From: Bythopirellula polymerisocia
GTDB taxonomy: Bacteria; Planctomycetota; Planctomycetia; Pirellulales; Lacipirellulaceae
Direction of reading: 5' to 3'
Assembly: GCF_007860015.1 (NCBI RefSeq)
Contig: NZ_SJPS01000012.1
Coordinates: forward strand, 1-64,000
Length of the DNA stretch: 64,000 bases
Numbering within the stretch: position 1 is the stretch's first letter; each line of letters begins with the position of its first letter. The notes under the pieces were generated by a model. The model saw nothing but the letters and a program-made list of their open reading frames with translations. It was not told where the DNA came from and ran no database searches. This document shows, one piece after another, positions 17,745 to 26,509 of this stretch. The position numbers and the translations under genes were made by a program.

Positions 17745-18797
17745 TTAAAGAGGCAGCTTAACCGTCTTGCCTGACTTAGCCGCCTTATAGATTGCCACTA
17801 CGATTTCTACTGAACGTCGCCCTTCATGTCCATCAATAGCAGGAGCGCGGTCGTTGTTGATAGCACTCACAAAGTCCCGGAACTGGGCGGTGTGACCGTG
17901 ATGGCCAATGGCTGAAGGGTCGGCTGCCCCCCCGCCGGTGCTACGGCTTTCTTGCATTGCTTTTAGAATTGCGGCGTCGGCACGCGTTTTCTTGGTGAAA
18001 TCCCACACTTTGAGGTCTTCTTCTTCCAGCACCGCTGTTCCCTGATCGCCATGCAACTCGATCCGCTTCAAGTATCCAGGATAGACCGCTGTACTCGCCT
18101 CGATGACCCCCAACGCCCCGTTTTCAAATCGCAAAGTGGCCGTGGCCACGTCTTCGACTTCGATCCGCTTATGGGCCAACGTAGCCGTTTGGGCTTGGAT
18201 CTCTGCCACGGGACCCATCAACCAGGTCAGCAAATCGACTGTGTGAACGGCCTGATTCATCAACGCCCCGCCGCCGTCCAGTTTCCATGTCCCGCGCCAA
18301 GCACCACTGTCGTAATACTCCTGAGTGCGAAACCACTTCACATAGGCGTCGCCAAGAGTCAGCCGGCCAAATCTCCCTTCGTCCACCGCGCGTTTCATTT
18401 TGACGGACGAGTCATGAAATCTCGACGGAAAAAAAGTTGACAGTTTGACGCCAGATTTCTCGCATTCGTTGATGATCCTGTCACAGCGTTGGAGTGTGAT
18501 TTCCAATGGCTTCTCGACAATGACATGTTTACCCGCCTTCGCCGCTGCAACTGCCGGTTCCATATGAGCCCCGCTCGGCGTAGCTACACTAACGGCATCG
18601 ACAGCGGGATCAGCCAGCATCTTCTCCATGCTGCTGTACGAGGTGCAACCTACTTCCTCGGCAAATGCATCGGCTCTCTCAGCTATGCGGTCGCAACAGG
18701 CGACTAGCTTGGCGCCTCGGACTTCACCGATTGCGCGGGCATGAAATTGACTAATCATGCCGGTACCGACAATGGCAATACCAAGTGACATGGGCAA
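17745..18797 (-). CDS. Gfo/Idh/MocA-family oxidoreductase
   Basis: The N-terminal Rossmann domain starts with IAIVGTGMISQFHARAI, and the sugar-dehydrogenase EKP motif is present (HVIVEKPLEITLQRCD, near residue 95). The C-terminal domain contains GGGALMNQAVHTVDLLTWLMG, which carries the usual His. Length 350. It oxidises or reduces a sugar or inositol-like substrate with NAD(P); such genes are abundant in Planctomycetes. A slightly later start at MSLGIAIVGTG is equally possible. Confidence 0.9.
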   Translation of the reverse strand: MPMSLGIAIVGTGMISQFHARAIGEVRGAKLVACCDRIAERADAFAEEVGCTSYSSMEKMLADPAVDAVSVATPSGAHMEPAVAAAKAGKHVIVEKPLEITLQRCDRIINECEKSGVKLSTFFPSRFHDSSVKMKRAVDEGRFGRLTLGDAYVKWFRTQEYYDSGAWRGTWKLDGGGALMNQAVHTVDLLTWLMGPVAEIQAQTATLAHKRIEVEDVATATLRFENGALGVIEASTAVYPGYLKRIELHGDQGTAVLEEEDLKVWDFTKKTRADAAILKAMQESRSTGGGAADPSAIGHHGHTAQFRDFVSAINNDRAPAIDGHEGRRSVEIVVAIYKAAKSGKTVKLPL

Positions 18798-18937
18798 GGC
18801 TCCTAAGCGAATAGAATTTTGAGACGACCACGGGCAGACAAAGTCCCAACGAGGCGGATAACATAGCAGATCAAAGTAATTTCATCGAGTCTTGTTGTTT
18901 TTCGGAATTCGCGAAGTTTTTTTCAGAGTATTTAAGA

Positions 18938-19402
18938 GTGTCCTACGAACCCAAACTTCATGTCGTCCTCCATCAACCGGAGATCCCTTACAACACGGGG
19001 AGCGTTGGACGAACCTGTGTGGCTGTAGGCGCAAAACTCTGGCTGGTGCGACCGCTGGGGTTTCGAATCGATGACTACTATTTGAGACGCGCCGGGCTCG
19101 ACTATTGGCAGCATCTTGAGTGGGAGGTCGTCGACGATTGGTTACAGCTTGTCGGCCAGATTCCAGAATCTCGACATTGGTATTTCAGCAAAAAGGCTAC
19201 TCAAAGCTACACCCAGGTGCGTTTCCTCTGCGGGGATGCGTTGGTCTTTGGCTCTGAGTCCCAAGGGCTCCCCGCCGACTGGATCAGTGCCAAGGCAGAT
19301 CGCTGCTTGAGGATCCCCACCCGACCCGAGGTCCGCAGCCTCAATCTCTCTAACGCCGCCGCCGTGGCCAGCTACGAGGCCCTTCGCCAGTGGGAAACTT
19401 AA
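18938..19402 (+). CDS. trmL: tRNA (cytidine(34)-2'-O)-methyltransferase TrmL
   Basis: This is a 154-residue SPOUT methyltransferase that methylates the ribose of the wobble base in tRNA-Leu isoacceptors. The family markers are HQPEIPYNTGSVGRTC at the N-terminus, LVFGSESQGLP in the middle, and the knot RIPTRPEVRSLNLSNAAAVASYEALRQ at the end. The start is GTG at 18938. It is divergent from the Gfo/Idh/MocA gene. A Leu tRNA, the expected class of substrate, is in the same window but not adjacent. Confidence 0.95.
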   Translation: MSYEPKLHVVLHQPEIPYNTGSVGRTCVAVGAKLWLVRPLGFRIDDYYLRRAGLDYWQHLEWEVVDDWLQLVGQIPESRHWYFSKKATQSYTQVRFLCGDALVFGSESQGLPADWISAKADRCLRIPTRPEVRSLNLSNAAAVASYEALRQWET

Positions 19403-19699
19403 GACTCGGGAGAAACATATTTCCCTAGTATCTGAACTTGGAATACTAGATCGTCCCTGTGAATCTTCCAGTCTTGAGAAGTTTTGGCTGGTTCGAGAGG
19501 AATTTCTGCTCTTTTTGGCTCTTGTTTTTGCCTGATCGGTTTCAAAACCGGCGGATTTTATGCGAAACTAAGGGAATGCCGAAGATATAGGGAAGTCATA
19601 CGCTATTGAGACTTTTGGAAAGTGTTCTGCCAGGTACGAATTGACGACCGACGGCGAATAAGTCACCATGATGTCGGCTCTTTTAAGGTTTAATCTGCA

Positions 19700-20578
19700 A
19701 TGACACTGGTTAGTGGTTTCGAAAAAATTGTCCGAACGAGCGAGCCTCTGGCTCACCGTACTTGGCTCAAGATAGGTGGTCCTGCTGCCTTTTTTGCTGA
19801 ACCGAAGTCGGTCGACCAATTGGCCGCTCTTGTCCGGCGCTGCAGAGAAGAAGATGTCCCGATCCGCATCCTAGGGGGTGGTTCCAACCTCTTGGTCCGG
19901 GACGACGGCGTTGCTGGCATGGTTCTCAGCTTGGCTAGTGGGGATTTTGCAGAGCTGAGTATTCGCGGAAACCAACTCACCGCCGGTGGTGGAGCAAAGT
20001 TGGCCCACGCGATCAGTGAATCAGTTCGATCTGGACTGGCTGGCTTAGAGCCACTCGTTGGAATCCCCGGATCGATTGGGGGGGCCTTGCATGGGAATTC
20101 CGGCAGCCGCGCGGGTGACATCGGCCAGTGGGCCTGTCGGGCGACCGTGATGACCCGCGCTGGAGAACTTTTTCAGCGAGATCGCGAGGACTTGGTATTC
20201 GCATATCGCCAAAGCAGCTTGGACGAACTGGTGATCCTGAGTGCAGATTTTCTTCTTGAGGAGGACGATCCTGAGCAACTCACCAAGCGCATGCAAAAGC
20301 AGTGGATCGTCAAAAAGGCCGGTCAGCCTTTGTCACATCAGAATGTGGCCTCAATATTTAAGAACCCACGGGGGATGAGTGCCGGCATGCTCATCGACCA
20401 GGCAGGGCTCAAAGGAACTCGCATCGGTGGCGTCGAAGTGAGCCAGCGCCACGCAAACTTCATCGTTGCGGGCGAGGGTGCGACCAGCCAGGACGTGTTA
20501 CGGCTAATCGACACGATCCGCAGCCGAGTCGCGGAACGGCTCGGCGTGGAACTGGAGACCGAGCTTGAAATCTGGTGA
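19700..20578 (+). CDS. murB: UDP-N-acetylenolpyruvoylglucosamine reductase MurB
   Basis: MurB is a flavoprotein that reduces UDP-GlcNAc-enolpyruvate to UDP-MurNAc in peptidoglycan synthesis. The 292-residue protein is a type II-like MurB. FAD-binding parts are THRTWLKIGGPAAFF-like at the start (LAHRTWLKIGGP), ILGGGSNLLVRD and GIPGSIGGALHGNSGS. The catalytic end has SIFKNPRGMSAGMLIDQAGLKG and a C-terminal VSQRHANFIV. It supports a peptidoglycan-making cell. The FtsQ-like gene follows directly, with its ribosome binding site just after the murB stop. Confidence 0.95.
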   Translation: MTLVSGFEKIVRTSEPLAHRTWLKIGGPAAFFAEPKSVDQLAALVRRCREEDVPIRILGGGSNLLVRDDGVAGMVLSLASGDFAELSIRGNQLTAGGGAKLAHAISESVRSGLAGLEPLVGIPGSIGGALHGNSGSRAGDIGQWACRATVMTRAGELFQRDREDLVFAYRQSSLDELVILSADFLLEEDDPEQLTKRMQKQWIVKKAGQPLSHQNVASIFKNPRGMSAGMLIDQAGLKGTRIGGVEVSQRHANFIVAGEGATSQDVLRLIDTIRSRVAERLGVELETELEIW

Positions 20579-20616
20579 TTTCTGCTATCAGCGACCGAGC
20601 GCAAGGAGGTGTTCGA

Positions 20617-21609
20617 GTGGCCACAATTAAGAAAAAGAAAAAATCCGCCAAATCGTCCCCGGATTCGGATGCTCGTTCACATTTGGGCCGGGCTTTTTCG
20701 CTCTTGAAGCCACGCATGCGGGTCGTTCTTGCGCTGGTGGTCGTAGGACTTCTGGGCTGGGGGATGAACGAAGTTTGGCAGCATGTGGCCCCTTCGATCA
20801 TCCATCGTCCACCTTACCTGCTTAGCGCCCAGCGTATCACGGTGACTTCTCCACCCGAATGGATTTCTGCAGATGTCCGTGCCGAAGTGGTCCGCAACAC
20901 GGGACTCGATGGGCGGCTATCCACCCTCGACGATTCGTTCATGAGCGTAGTCGAAGATGCCTTTCTCTTGCATCCCTGGATCGCTTCCGTCGAGAAGATT
21001 TCGAAACTCTATCCTGACGGGGCTCATGTCGAAGTTACCTACCGCAAGCCGATTGCCGTAGTGGAAATGTCGAGTCCCCAGGGGATGTTGCTCGTTCCCG
21101 TCGATCACCAGGCGGTACATCTTCCGAACGAGGATGTTCCTGAGGTGTATAAACGATATTTGCCCCGTATCCAGAACGTAGTGGAACGACCTCCGGTCGG
21201 ACAGCGCTGGGACGATCCGCGCGTGACGGGTGCTGCAGACTTAGCAGTTCGTTTATCAGATGTCTGGGAGCAACTTGCACTGGTAGATATACTCCCTTCT
21301 ACCCGACCAGAGATACTCGACGAACATCGCTACTACGTCTACGATCTAATGACCCGCGGCGGAACAAGAGTCGTGTGGGGAGCTGCGCCAGCTCAAGCGC
21401 CACCAGGGGAAGATGATTTCAGCGCAAAGCTCGAAAGGCTTCGGGCCTGCGTAGCTGATGTCGGCCCTCTCGACTCAGTTCGCAGTCCGGCGGTTGTCGA
21501 TGTGCGGAACCAACTCTCGGTGACCCCACGCACGGTCAAGAAAAAAGTCGAGCCGAGGACTGTAAAGAAGGAATCACCGGCTACCGAAGAAACATCGGTA
21601 GTAAAATGA
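20617..21609 (+). CDS. FtsQ/DivIB-like cell-division protein
   Basis: The 330-residue protein has a basic cytoplasmic tail (residues 1-32, KKKKKSAKSS), one membrane segment (~33-50) and a periplasmic part. The periplasmic part has a POTRA-like beginning (ITVTSPPEWISADVRAEVV) and the FtsQ-type segment HPWIASVEKISKLYPDGAHVEVTYRKPIAVVEM, then VPVDHQAVHL. Start GTG 20617 has AAGGAGG seven bases upstream; the frame opens 14 codons earlier at a GTG overlapping murB. The murB-ftsQ order matches the classical dcw cluster, but csrA rather than ftsA/ftsZ comes next. The C-terminal 40 residues are low-complexity with repeated RTVKKKVEP/RTVKKE. Confidence 0.78.
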   Translation: MATIKKKKKSAKSSPDSDARSHLGRAFSLLKPRMRVVLALVVVGLLGWGMNEVWQHVAPSIIHRPPYLLSAQRITVTSPPEWISADVRAEVVRNTGLDGRLSTLDDSFMSVVEDAFLLHPWIASVEKISKLYPDGAHVEVTYRKPIAVVEMSSPQGMLLVPVDHQAVHLPNEDVPEVYKRYLPRIQNVVERPPVGQRWDDPRVTGAADLAVRLSDVWEQLALVDILPSTRPEILDEHRYYVYDLMTRGGTRVVWGAAPAQAPPGEDDFSAKLERLRACVADVGPLDSVRSPAVVDVRNQLSVTPRTVKKKVEPRTVKKESPATEETSVVK

Positions 21610-21685
21610 CCGATTACCAAATCCTAATGACCAGATCACACAGATCTACGTCGGGAAATTGGTCACAGGGAATTGAAAATTGGAT

Positions 21686-21901
21686 TCAGCTCTTGCTCTC
21701 ACGAGCCAATTGCTGAGCACTCTCAATTGCCAGTTGTTCAGCTTCGCGGAGCTGAATGGCGAGTTCTTCGCGCACCACCGGCAGTTCCTTGGGGGCTTCG
21801 ATGCCGATGCGCACACCGCCGCTCCCGACCTTGATGACGGTGACAGCAATCTCGTCGCCGATCAGAATCCGTTCGCCAATTTTTCGGGAAACGACCAACA
21901 C
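21686..21901 (-). CDS. csrA: Carbon storage regulator CsrA
   Basis: CsrA is a small RNA-binding dimer that binds GGA in hairpin loops and represses or activates translation. The frame gives MLVVSRKIGERILIGDEIAVTVIKVGSGGVRIGIEAPKELPVVREEL-type sequence with the conserved I14-x-V strands and VVREE helix start. I chose GTG 21901, which gives the canonical 71-residue protein, over the GTG seven codons upstream; a GGGA site precedes it. It is convergent with the FtsQ-like gene. Confidence 0.95.
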   Translation of the reverse strand: MLVVSRKIGERILIGDEIAVTVIKVGSGGVRIGIEAPKELPVVREELAIQLREAEQLAIESAQQLARESKS

Positions 21902-22131
21902 GCGCGTTGAAATCCCTTTCACTTGCTATTCATTGGCTTTGCAAATGAGAGTTTTTCGCCAAGAATAGGAGGTTGCAAAAACTAATTAGGCGTTTCGCTC
22001 GCCACGCTATGCGTTACGGTAGTCTTGGAGTGTGGCGTTTGCAAGCAGTTTGGAGCCATATTCCAGTTGGAAATTGGCTCAATCATGTTGGTTTGGGTAG
22101 TTTGCGTGCTTTGTAAGCAGGTTATCTGTCT

Positions 22132-23070
22132 ATGTCGCTCGAATCGGAATTGATCGCTTGGCTCAAGGGCAACTTGCCTCAAGCTCACCAATTCGAGGTT
22201 GGTCTAGGAGATGACGCCGCAGTTTTGGAACTAGATGGCAGGGCCGTGGTCACCACCGATATGCTCACGGATGGCGTTGATTTTCTTCTGGAGGAAGTCG
22301 AACCCCAATTGATTGGGCACAAGGCGCTAGGTGTTAATTTGAGCGACTTGGCGGCAATGGCAGCAGAGCCGATCGCAGCGTTTGTGTCGTTGGCATTGCC
22401 GCGCGCCGGAACGGAGAATCTCTCTCCATTAGAATTGGCGATTGAACTTTATCAAGGGATGTTGCCGCTAGCGGAGTTGCATGGTGTTACCATTGCGGGT
22501 GGCGATACGAACACCTGGGATGGCAGCTTGGCTATTAGTATTACCGCGATCGGTGAGACAACCTCGCGAGGTCCGCTTCGTCGTTCTGGTGCTAGGGCCG
22601 GTGATAAGGTGCTCGTAACTGGCCACTTGGGAGGCAGCATCCTCGGCCGTCATCTTCAAGTGGAACCTCGCATAAGGGAAGCATTACAGCTTCATGAGCA
22701 GTACAAATTGCACGCTGGGATAGATATCTCTGACGGTCTTGCTTTGGACGCTTCACGTCTGGCAACAGCCAGTGACTGTGGCATCGTACTAGAGATGGAA
22801 AGTATCCCGATTTCAGGTGCTGCCTATGATTTGAGCAATACCACTGGAAAAACCCCTCTTGAACATGCCCTGGGAGATGGGGAAGATTTTGAACTCCTGC
22901 TGGCTGTCCCGCCAGAGGAGGCGAAAAATCTTATCGCTGCTCAGCCTATTGATGTTTCAATCACTTGCATCGGGGAATTCATTGATAGTTCCGGATTGTG
23001 GAAAGAAGAGATTGATGGGAGCCTTTCGCCTCTTACTCCCACCGGTTACCAACACGAGGCAGACAGGTGA
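22132..23070 (+). CDS. thiL: Thiamine-monophosphate kinase ThiL
   Basis: ThiL phosphorylates thiamine monophosphate to thiamine pyrophosphate with ATP. The 312-residue protein has VGLGDDAAVLELDG at residues ~24, VVTTDMLTDGVDF, the LGVNLSDLAAMAAEP block, GGDTN and GISDGLALDA (here AGIDISDGLALDASR). Length and order match the PurM-like family. Its stop overlaps the tsaE start by four bases (GTGA), so the two are translationally coupled. Confidence 0.95.
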   Translation: MSLESELIAWLKGNLPQAHQFEVGLGDDAAVLELDGRAVVTTDMLTDGVDFLLEEVEPQLIGHKALGVNLSDLAAMAAEPIAAFVSLALPRAGTENLSPLELAIELYQGMLPLAELHGVTIAGGDTNTWDGSLAISITAIGETTSRGPLRRSGARAGDKVLVTGHLGGSILGRHLQVEPRIREALQLHEQYKLHAGIDISDGLALDASRLATASDCGIVLEMESIPISGAAYDLSNTTGKTPLEHALGDGEDFELLLAVPPEEAKNLIAAQPIDVSITCIGEFIDSSGLWKEEIDGSLSPLTPTGYQHEADR

Positions 23071-23558
23071 CAGAGTTTCGCTTTCTCGCACAGGATGAAT
23101 CGGATACCGATAGACTGGGCAAGCATCTTGCAGAGGTGTTGCCACCAGGCTGCGTTATCGCGCTGAACGGTACACTGGGTGCCGGCAAGACTCGCTTAGT
23201 CCAAGCAGTAGCAGCCGGTATGGGTATTCCCCGCGAAGCGGTTACCAGCCCCACCTTCGTGCTGGTCAACGAATACGTCGGCGGACGCTTACCCATCTAC
23301 CACTTTGATACCTACCGACTTTGCGACGAGGATGAATTCATCGAACTTGGTCCGGAGGAGTATTTTTCTGGTAGAGGCATCACGTTTGTCGAGTGGGCCG
23401 AACGGTTTGAGACTTGTTTGCCTGCGGAGAGAGTCACAGTTCACATTGAAGTGTTAGGCGCGAGCGAACGAGAATTTGCTGTCTCAGCGAATTCAGCGTC
23501 GCTCAATTCAATTGTTGACGAACTTGGAGAAAAGTTGGTAGCTAAAGGCACAAGGTGA
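23067..23558 (+). CDS. tsaE: tRNA t6A synthesis ATPase TsaE
   Basis: TsaE is the P-loop ATPase of the bacterial t6A complex with TsaB and TsaD. The 163-residue protein has Walker A LNGTLGAGKTRLVQ (residues ~33-46), the family SPTFVLVNEY and YHFDTYRL segments, and ITFVEWAERF. Start is GTG overlapping thiL. The trailing ~25 residues after VLGASERE are variable in the family. Confidence 0.95.
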   Translation: MTEFRFLAQDESDTDRLGKHLAEVLPPGCVIALNGTLGAGKTRLVQAVAAGMGIPREAVTSPTFVLVNEYVGGRLPIYHFDTYRLCDEDEFIELGPEEYFSGRGITFVEWAERFETCLPAERVTVHIEVLGASEREFAVSANSASLNSIVDELGEKLVAKGTR

Positions 23559-23565
23559 TTTGTGA

Positions 23566-24912
23566 TTACAAAATGTACTTACTCTGATCCTCGTCTTGCA
23601 CGATCTTATCCAGCCGCTCGCGGACGTAGCCAGCATTAATCTCCACGCGGCCCATTTTCATCTCGGGGGCCTCGAAGCTTAGTTCTTCAAGGAGACGTTC
23701 CATGATCGTGTGCAGCCGGCGGGCCCCGATGTTCTGCGTCGTTTGATTCACCTGATAGGCATAGCTCGCCAGTGCCTCGATCGCGTCGTCGAGAAATACT
23801 ATCTCGACACCTTCGGTCTGCATCAACGCGACATATTGTTTAGTGAGAGCGTTGCGTGGTTCCGACAGGATGCGCACAAAGTCATCTTTCGAGAGGGCTT
23901 CCAGTTCCACGCGAATCGGGAAACGCCCCTGCAACTCTGGCATCAGTTCACTTGGCTTCGCGGTGTGGAAAGCACCGGCAGCGACAAACAGCACATGGTC
24001 GGTCCGCACATAGCCGTAACGAGTATGTACAGTGGTCCCCTCGACGATGGGAAGCAGATCCCGTTGAACGCCTTGGCGCGATACGTCGGCACCGCGGCCC
24101 CCTTCGCTCGCCACCACTTTGTCTATCTCGTCGACGAAGATAATACCAGTGTTTTCAGCTAATTCCACTGCCTGAGCGTTGACTTTGTCCTGATTAATGA
24201 GGGCTTCACATTCCTGATCGAAGAGTACCTTGCGGGCCTCGGCGACTGTCATTTCGCGTCGCACGACATTCTTGGGCAAAATCTTCTCCAGCATTCCTTG
24301 CATGTCGAAATCCATCGTGTCCCCGCCGGGTCCTCCCATGCCGGGGATCATCATCGCTTGAGCCTTTTGCTCGATTGTGATCTCAACGTTACGATTCTCA
24401 AGCTCGCCACCGACTAACATGGCACGCATCTTCTCGCGGCTTCGTTCATAACGCTCAGGTGAGTCCTGGCTTTCGACACCCACATCAAAGGACGAGGGAG
24501 CAGGAACCAGCAACTCCAGCAATCGGTCAGTCACGCGCCGCTCGGCTTCTTCCTGCACGTTGGCTAGTTCGCGCTCGCGCACCAGCCCGATGGCATTTTC
24601 AACCAGCTCGCGGACCATGCTCTCCACGTCACGGCCATAGTAGCCCACCTCGGTGTACTTGCTGGCTTCTACTTTGATGAAAGGTGCACCTGTGAGGTTA
24701 GCCAGTCGCCGTGCGATTTCCGTTTTGCCTACGCCAGTGGGGCCGATCATCAGGATGTTTTTTGGCGCAACCTCTTTACGCATGTCATCGTCGAGTTGCT
24801 GGCGGCGCCAGCGATTCCGGATTGCGACAGCGACGGCCCGTTTGGCATCGGCCTGGCCAACGATATGACGATCGAGGTGTTCTACAATTTCGCGGGGAGT
24901 GAGATTCTTCAC
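23566..24912 (-). CDS. hslU: ATP-dependent protease ATPase subunit HslU
   Basis: HslU is the AAA+ unfoldase that feeds proteins to the HslV peptidase. The 448 residues contain the N-terminal [20 protein letters not shown], Walker [10 protein letters not shown], Walker [10 protein letters not shown], the intermediate I-domain between residues ~110 and 240, the sensor region [21 protein letters not shown], and the C-terminal tail ending SKYIL that docks into HslV. The start is GTG overlapping the hslV stop (GTGA). Confidence 0.96.
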   Translation of the reverse strand: MKNLTPREIVEHLDRHIVGQADAKRAVAVAIRNRWRRQQLDDDMRKEVAPKNILMIGPTGVGKTEIARRLANLTGAPFIKVEASKYTEVGYYGRDVESMVRELVENAIGLVRERELANVQEEAERRVTDRLLELLVPAPSSFDVGVESQDSPERYERSREKMRAMLVGGELENRNVEITIEQKAQAMMIPGMGGPGGDTMDFDMQGMLEKILPKNVVRREMTVAEARKVLFDQECEALINQDKVNAQAVELAENTGIIFVDEIDKVVASEGGRGADVSRQGVQRDLLPIVEGTTVHTRYGYVRTDHVLFVAAGAFHTAKPSELMPELQGRFPIRVELEALSKDDFVRILSEPRNALTKQYVALMQTEGVEIVFLDDAIEALASYAYQVNQTTQNIGARRLHTIMERLLEELSFEAPEMKMGRVEINAGYVRERLDKIVQDEDQSKYIL

Positions 24913-25442
24913 TTGATCTCTTCAATAACGATGTTCTGGTTGGAATATACGCAGATCTCGCCGGCAATTTCGAGGCTCTGCCTGACGATCTCTGCAGCGG
25001 AGAGCGAAGTTTGCTTTACTAAAGCCCGCGCCGCAGCCAAGGCATAATTGCCGCCCGATCCGATGCCGATGATGCCGTCGCTCGGTTGAATGACGTCCCC
25101 CGTGCCTGAGACGAGCAGCGAGTGCTCGGCGTTCACCACAGCTACTAAGGCTTCGAGCCGACGCAGGGCGCGATCCATCCGCCAATCTTTGGCCAACTCG
25201 GTACACGCGCGGGGCAGATTTGCCGGGTGGTCTTTCAATTTTGCCTCAAGTCGCTCCATCAACGCAAAGGCATCAGCCGCCGCACCGGCAAAACCGACCA
25301 ACACCTTATCGTCCATAAGGCGGCGAATCTTGATGGCGTCGGACTTCACCACTGTCTGTCCCATGGTCACCTGGCCGTCGCCGCCGATGGCAACCTGACC
25401 GTTGTGTCGAACTGTGAGAATAGTAGTGGAGCGGGTCTTCAT
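24909..25442 (-). CDS. hslV: ATP-dependent protease peptidase subunit HslV
   Basis: HslV is the proteasome-like threonine peptidase of the HslUV complex. The 177-residue protein has a five-residue propeptide MKTRS before the catalytic Thr6 ([21 protein letters not shown]), then [22 protein letters not shown] and the [16 protein letters not shown] block. It is the first gene of the hslVU pair, with a four-base overlap. Confidence 0.96.
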   Translation of the reverse strand: MKTRSTTILTVRHNGQVAIGGDGQVTMGQTVVKSDAIKIRRLMDDKVLVGFAGAAADAFALMERLEAKLKDHPANLPRACTELAKDWRMDRALRRLEALVAVVNAEHSLLVSGTGDVIQPSDGIIGIGSGGNYALAAARALVKQTSLSAAEIVRQSLEIAGEICVYSNQNIVIEEIK

Positions 25443-25547
25443 AATATGTCAGTCGCGGCGGGCTGCATTGAGGGCTAGTGGTGAGACGGCCCATTTTCGC
25501 TCAGAAGAGTGTCCGTGACTAGGGGGCACATGCAGTCAAGCAAGGAG

Positions 25548-25727
25548 CTAACGAGGTGGTAGCTTTTTAGGCTTGCAGAGCCATTTTTTCTGATTCGACG
25601 CGCGACAGCATTTCGTGCAGACATATTTGGGGTCTGCAACGATATGTACTAGGAGTTCGAAGTGCTCGCGGATCTGATCCTTCGACCAATCGCAAAGTTC
25701 TTTGGTAGGCTCAGACTTCTCGCTCAT
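25548..25727 (-). CDS. Small Cys-rich protein, zinc-ribbon-like, unknown function
   Basis: Starting at ATG 25727 the frame encodes 59 residues (MSEKSEPTKELCDW...). The second half holds VCTKCCRASNQKKWLC, a Cys-x2-Cys-Cys...Cys arrangement that could bind zinc, followed by a basic KPKK tail. An acidic-helical first half (KDQIREHFELLVHIV) looks like real protein. The frame is open 19 codons further up, to an ATG at 25784. No ribosome binding site is strong. It is probably a conserved small protein, but I do not recognise it. Confidence 0.5.
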   Translation of the reverse strand: MSEKSEPTKELCDWSKDQIREHFELLVHIVADPKYVCTKCCRASNQKKWLCKPKKLPPR

Positions 25728-25846
25728 CGATTGCATTCGTTGAAGTAGCAGGGGAGGGCGTCTGGTGACTATTGTAGTCAGCATCTATCATAAAGTCTTC
25801 CTATTCACCCTCAGTACTCCACACTCAACCCAATACTCCCTCCGCC

Positions 25847-26419
25847 ATGGCACGCAGTCCCGAATTGATGAACCCAACCGACACAGGCCTGCTGGTGGTC
25901 GACGTCCAGGATCGCCTTCTTGCCGTGCAGCCTGATGAGAAGCGGATTGTGTGGAATATCCGTCGCTTGTTGGACGGCGCAAGAATCCTCGGAGTCCGCG
26001 CAGCTGCGACAGAGCAATACCCTGAAAAGCTGGGCCCCACTTCGTCGATTCTTGCAGAACGAATCGATGATCCCGCAGTGAGCAAACTCGCATTTAGTTG
26101 TGCAGATTGCAGCACGATCTTCGAACCCTGGCGCGCTGCTGGCATCCACCGTGTGCTTGTGTGTGGCATTGAAACCCACGTCTGCGTGCAGCAAACCGTA
26201 CTCGACTTGCTCTCAACAGGGATGCAAGTCCTAGTTGCTTCCGATGCCGTCGGATCGAGATATGCGACTGATCACGAGATCGCTTTACGACGCATGGAAA
26301 CTTCGGGAGCCATCATCACGACGACTGAGGCGGCACTTTTTGAATGGTGTCGCGTCGCAGGGACAGCAGAGTTCAAATCGATTAGTGCGCTGGCGAAGGA
26401 GGAGTTGGGGGTGAGATGA
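25847..26419 (+). CDS. Isochorismatase-family (cysteine) hydrolase
   Basis: The 190-residue protein has the isochorismatase-like triad: Asp in LLVVDVQDRL, Lys in SKLAFSC and Cys in VLVCGIETHVCVQQT. Members of this stand-alone subgroup (YcaC/nicotinamidase-like) hydrolyse amides or related bonds, but the substrate is not predictable. The protein lies alone between the small Cys-rich gene and the convergent PhoX-like gene. Confidence 0.9.
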   Translation: MARSPELMNPTDTGLLVVDVQDRLLAVQPDEKRIVWNIRRLLDGARILGVRAAATEQYPEKLGPTSSILAERIDDPAVSKLAFSCADCSTIFEPWRAAGIHRVLVCGIETHVCVQQTVLDLLSTGMQVLVASDAVGSRYATDHEIALRRMETSGAIITTTEAALFEWCRVAGTAEFKSISALAKEELGVR

Positions 26420-26509
26420 TTTGGAATATTTTACTCCAATGATTAAGATTTGATGACTCGCTAGAATAGGTATTTCACAATAGACATGAAAACTATCCCG
26501 AGACAAGGT

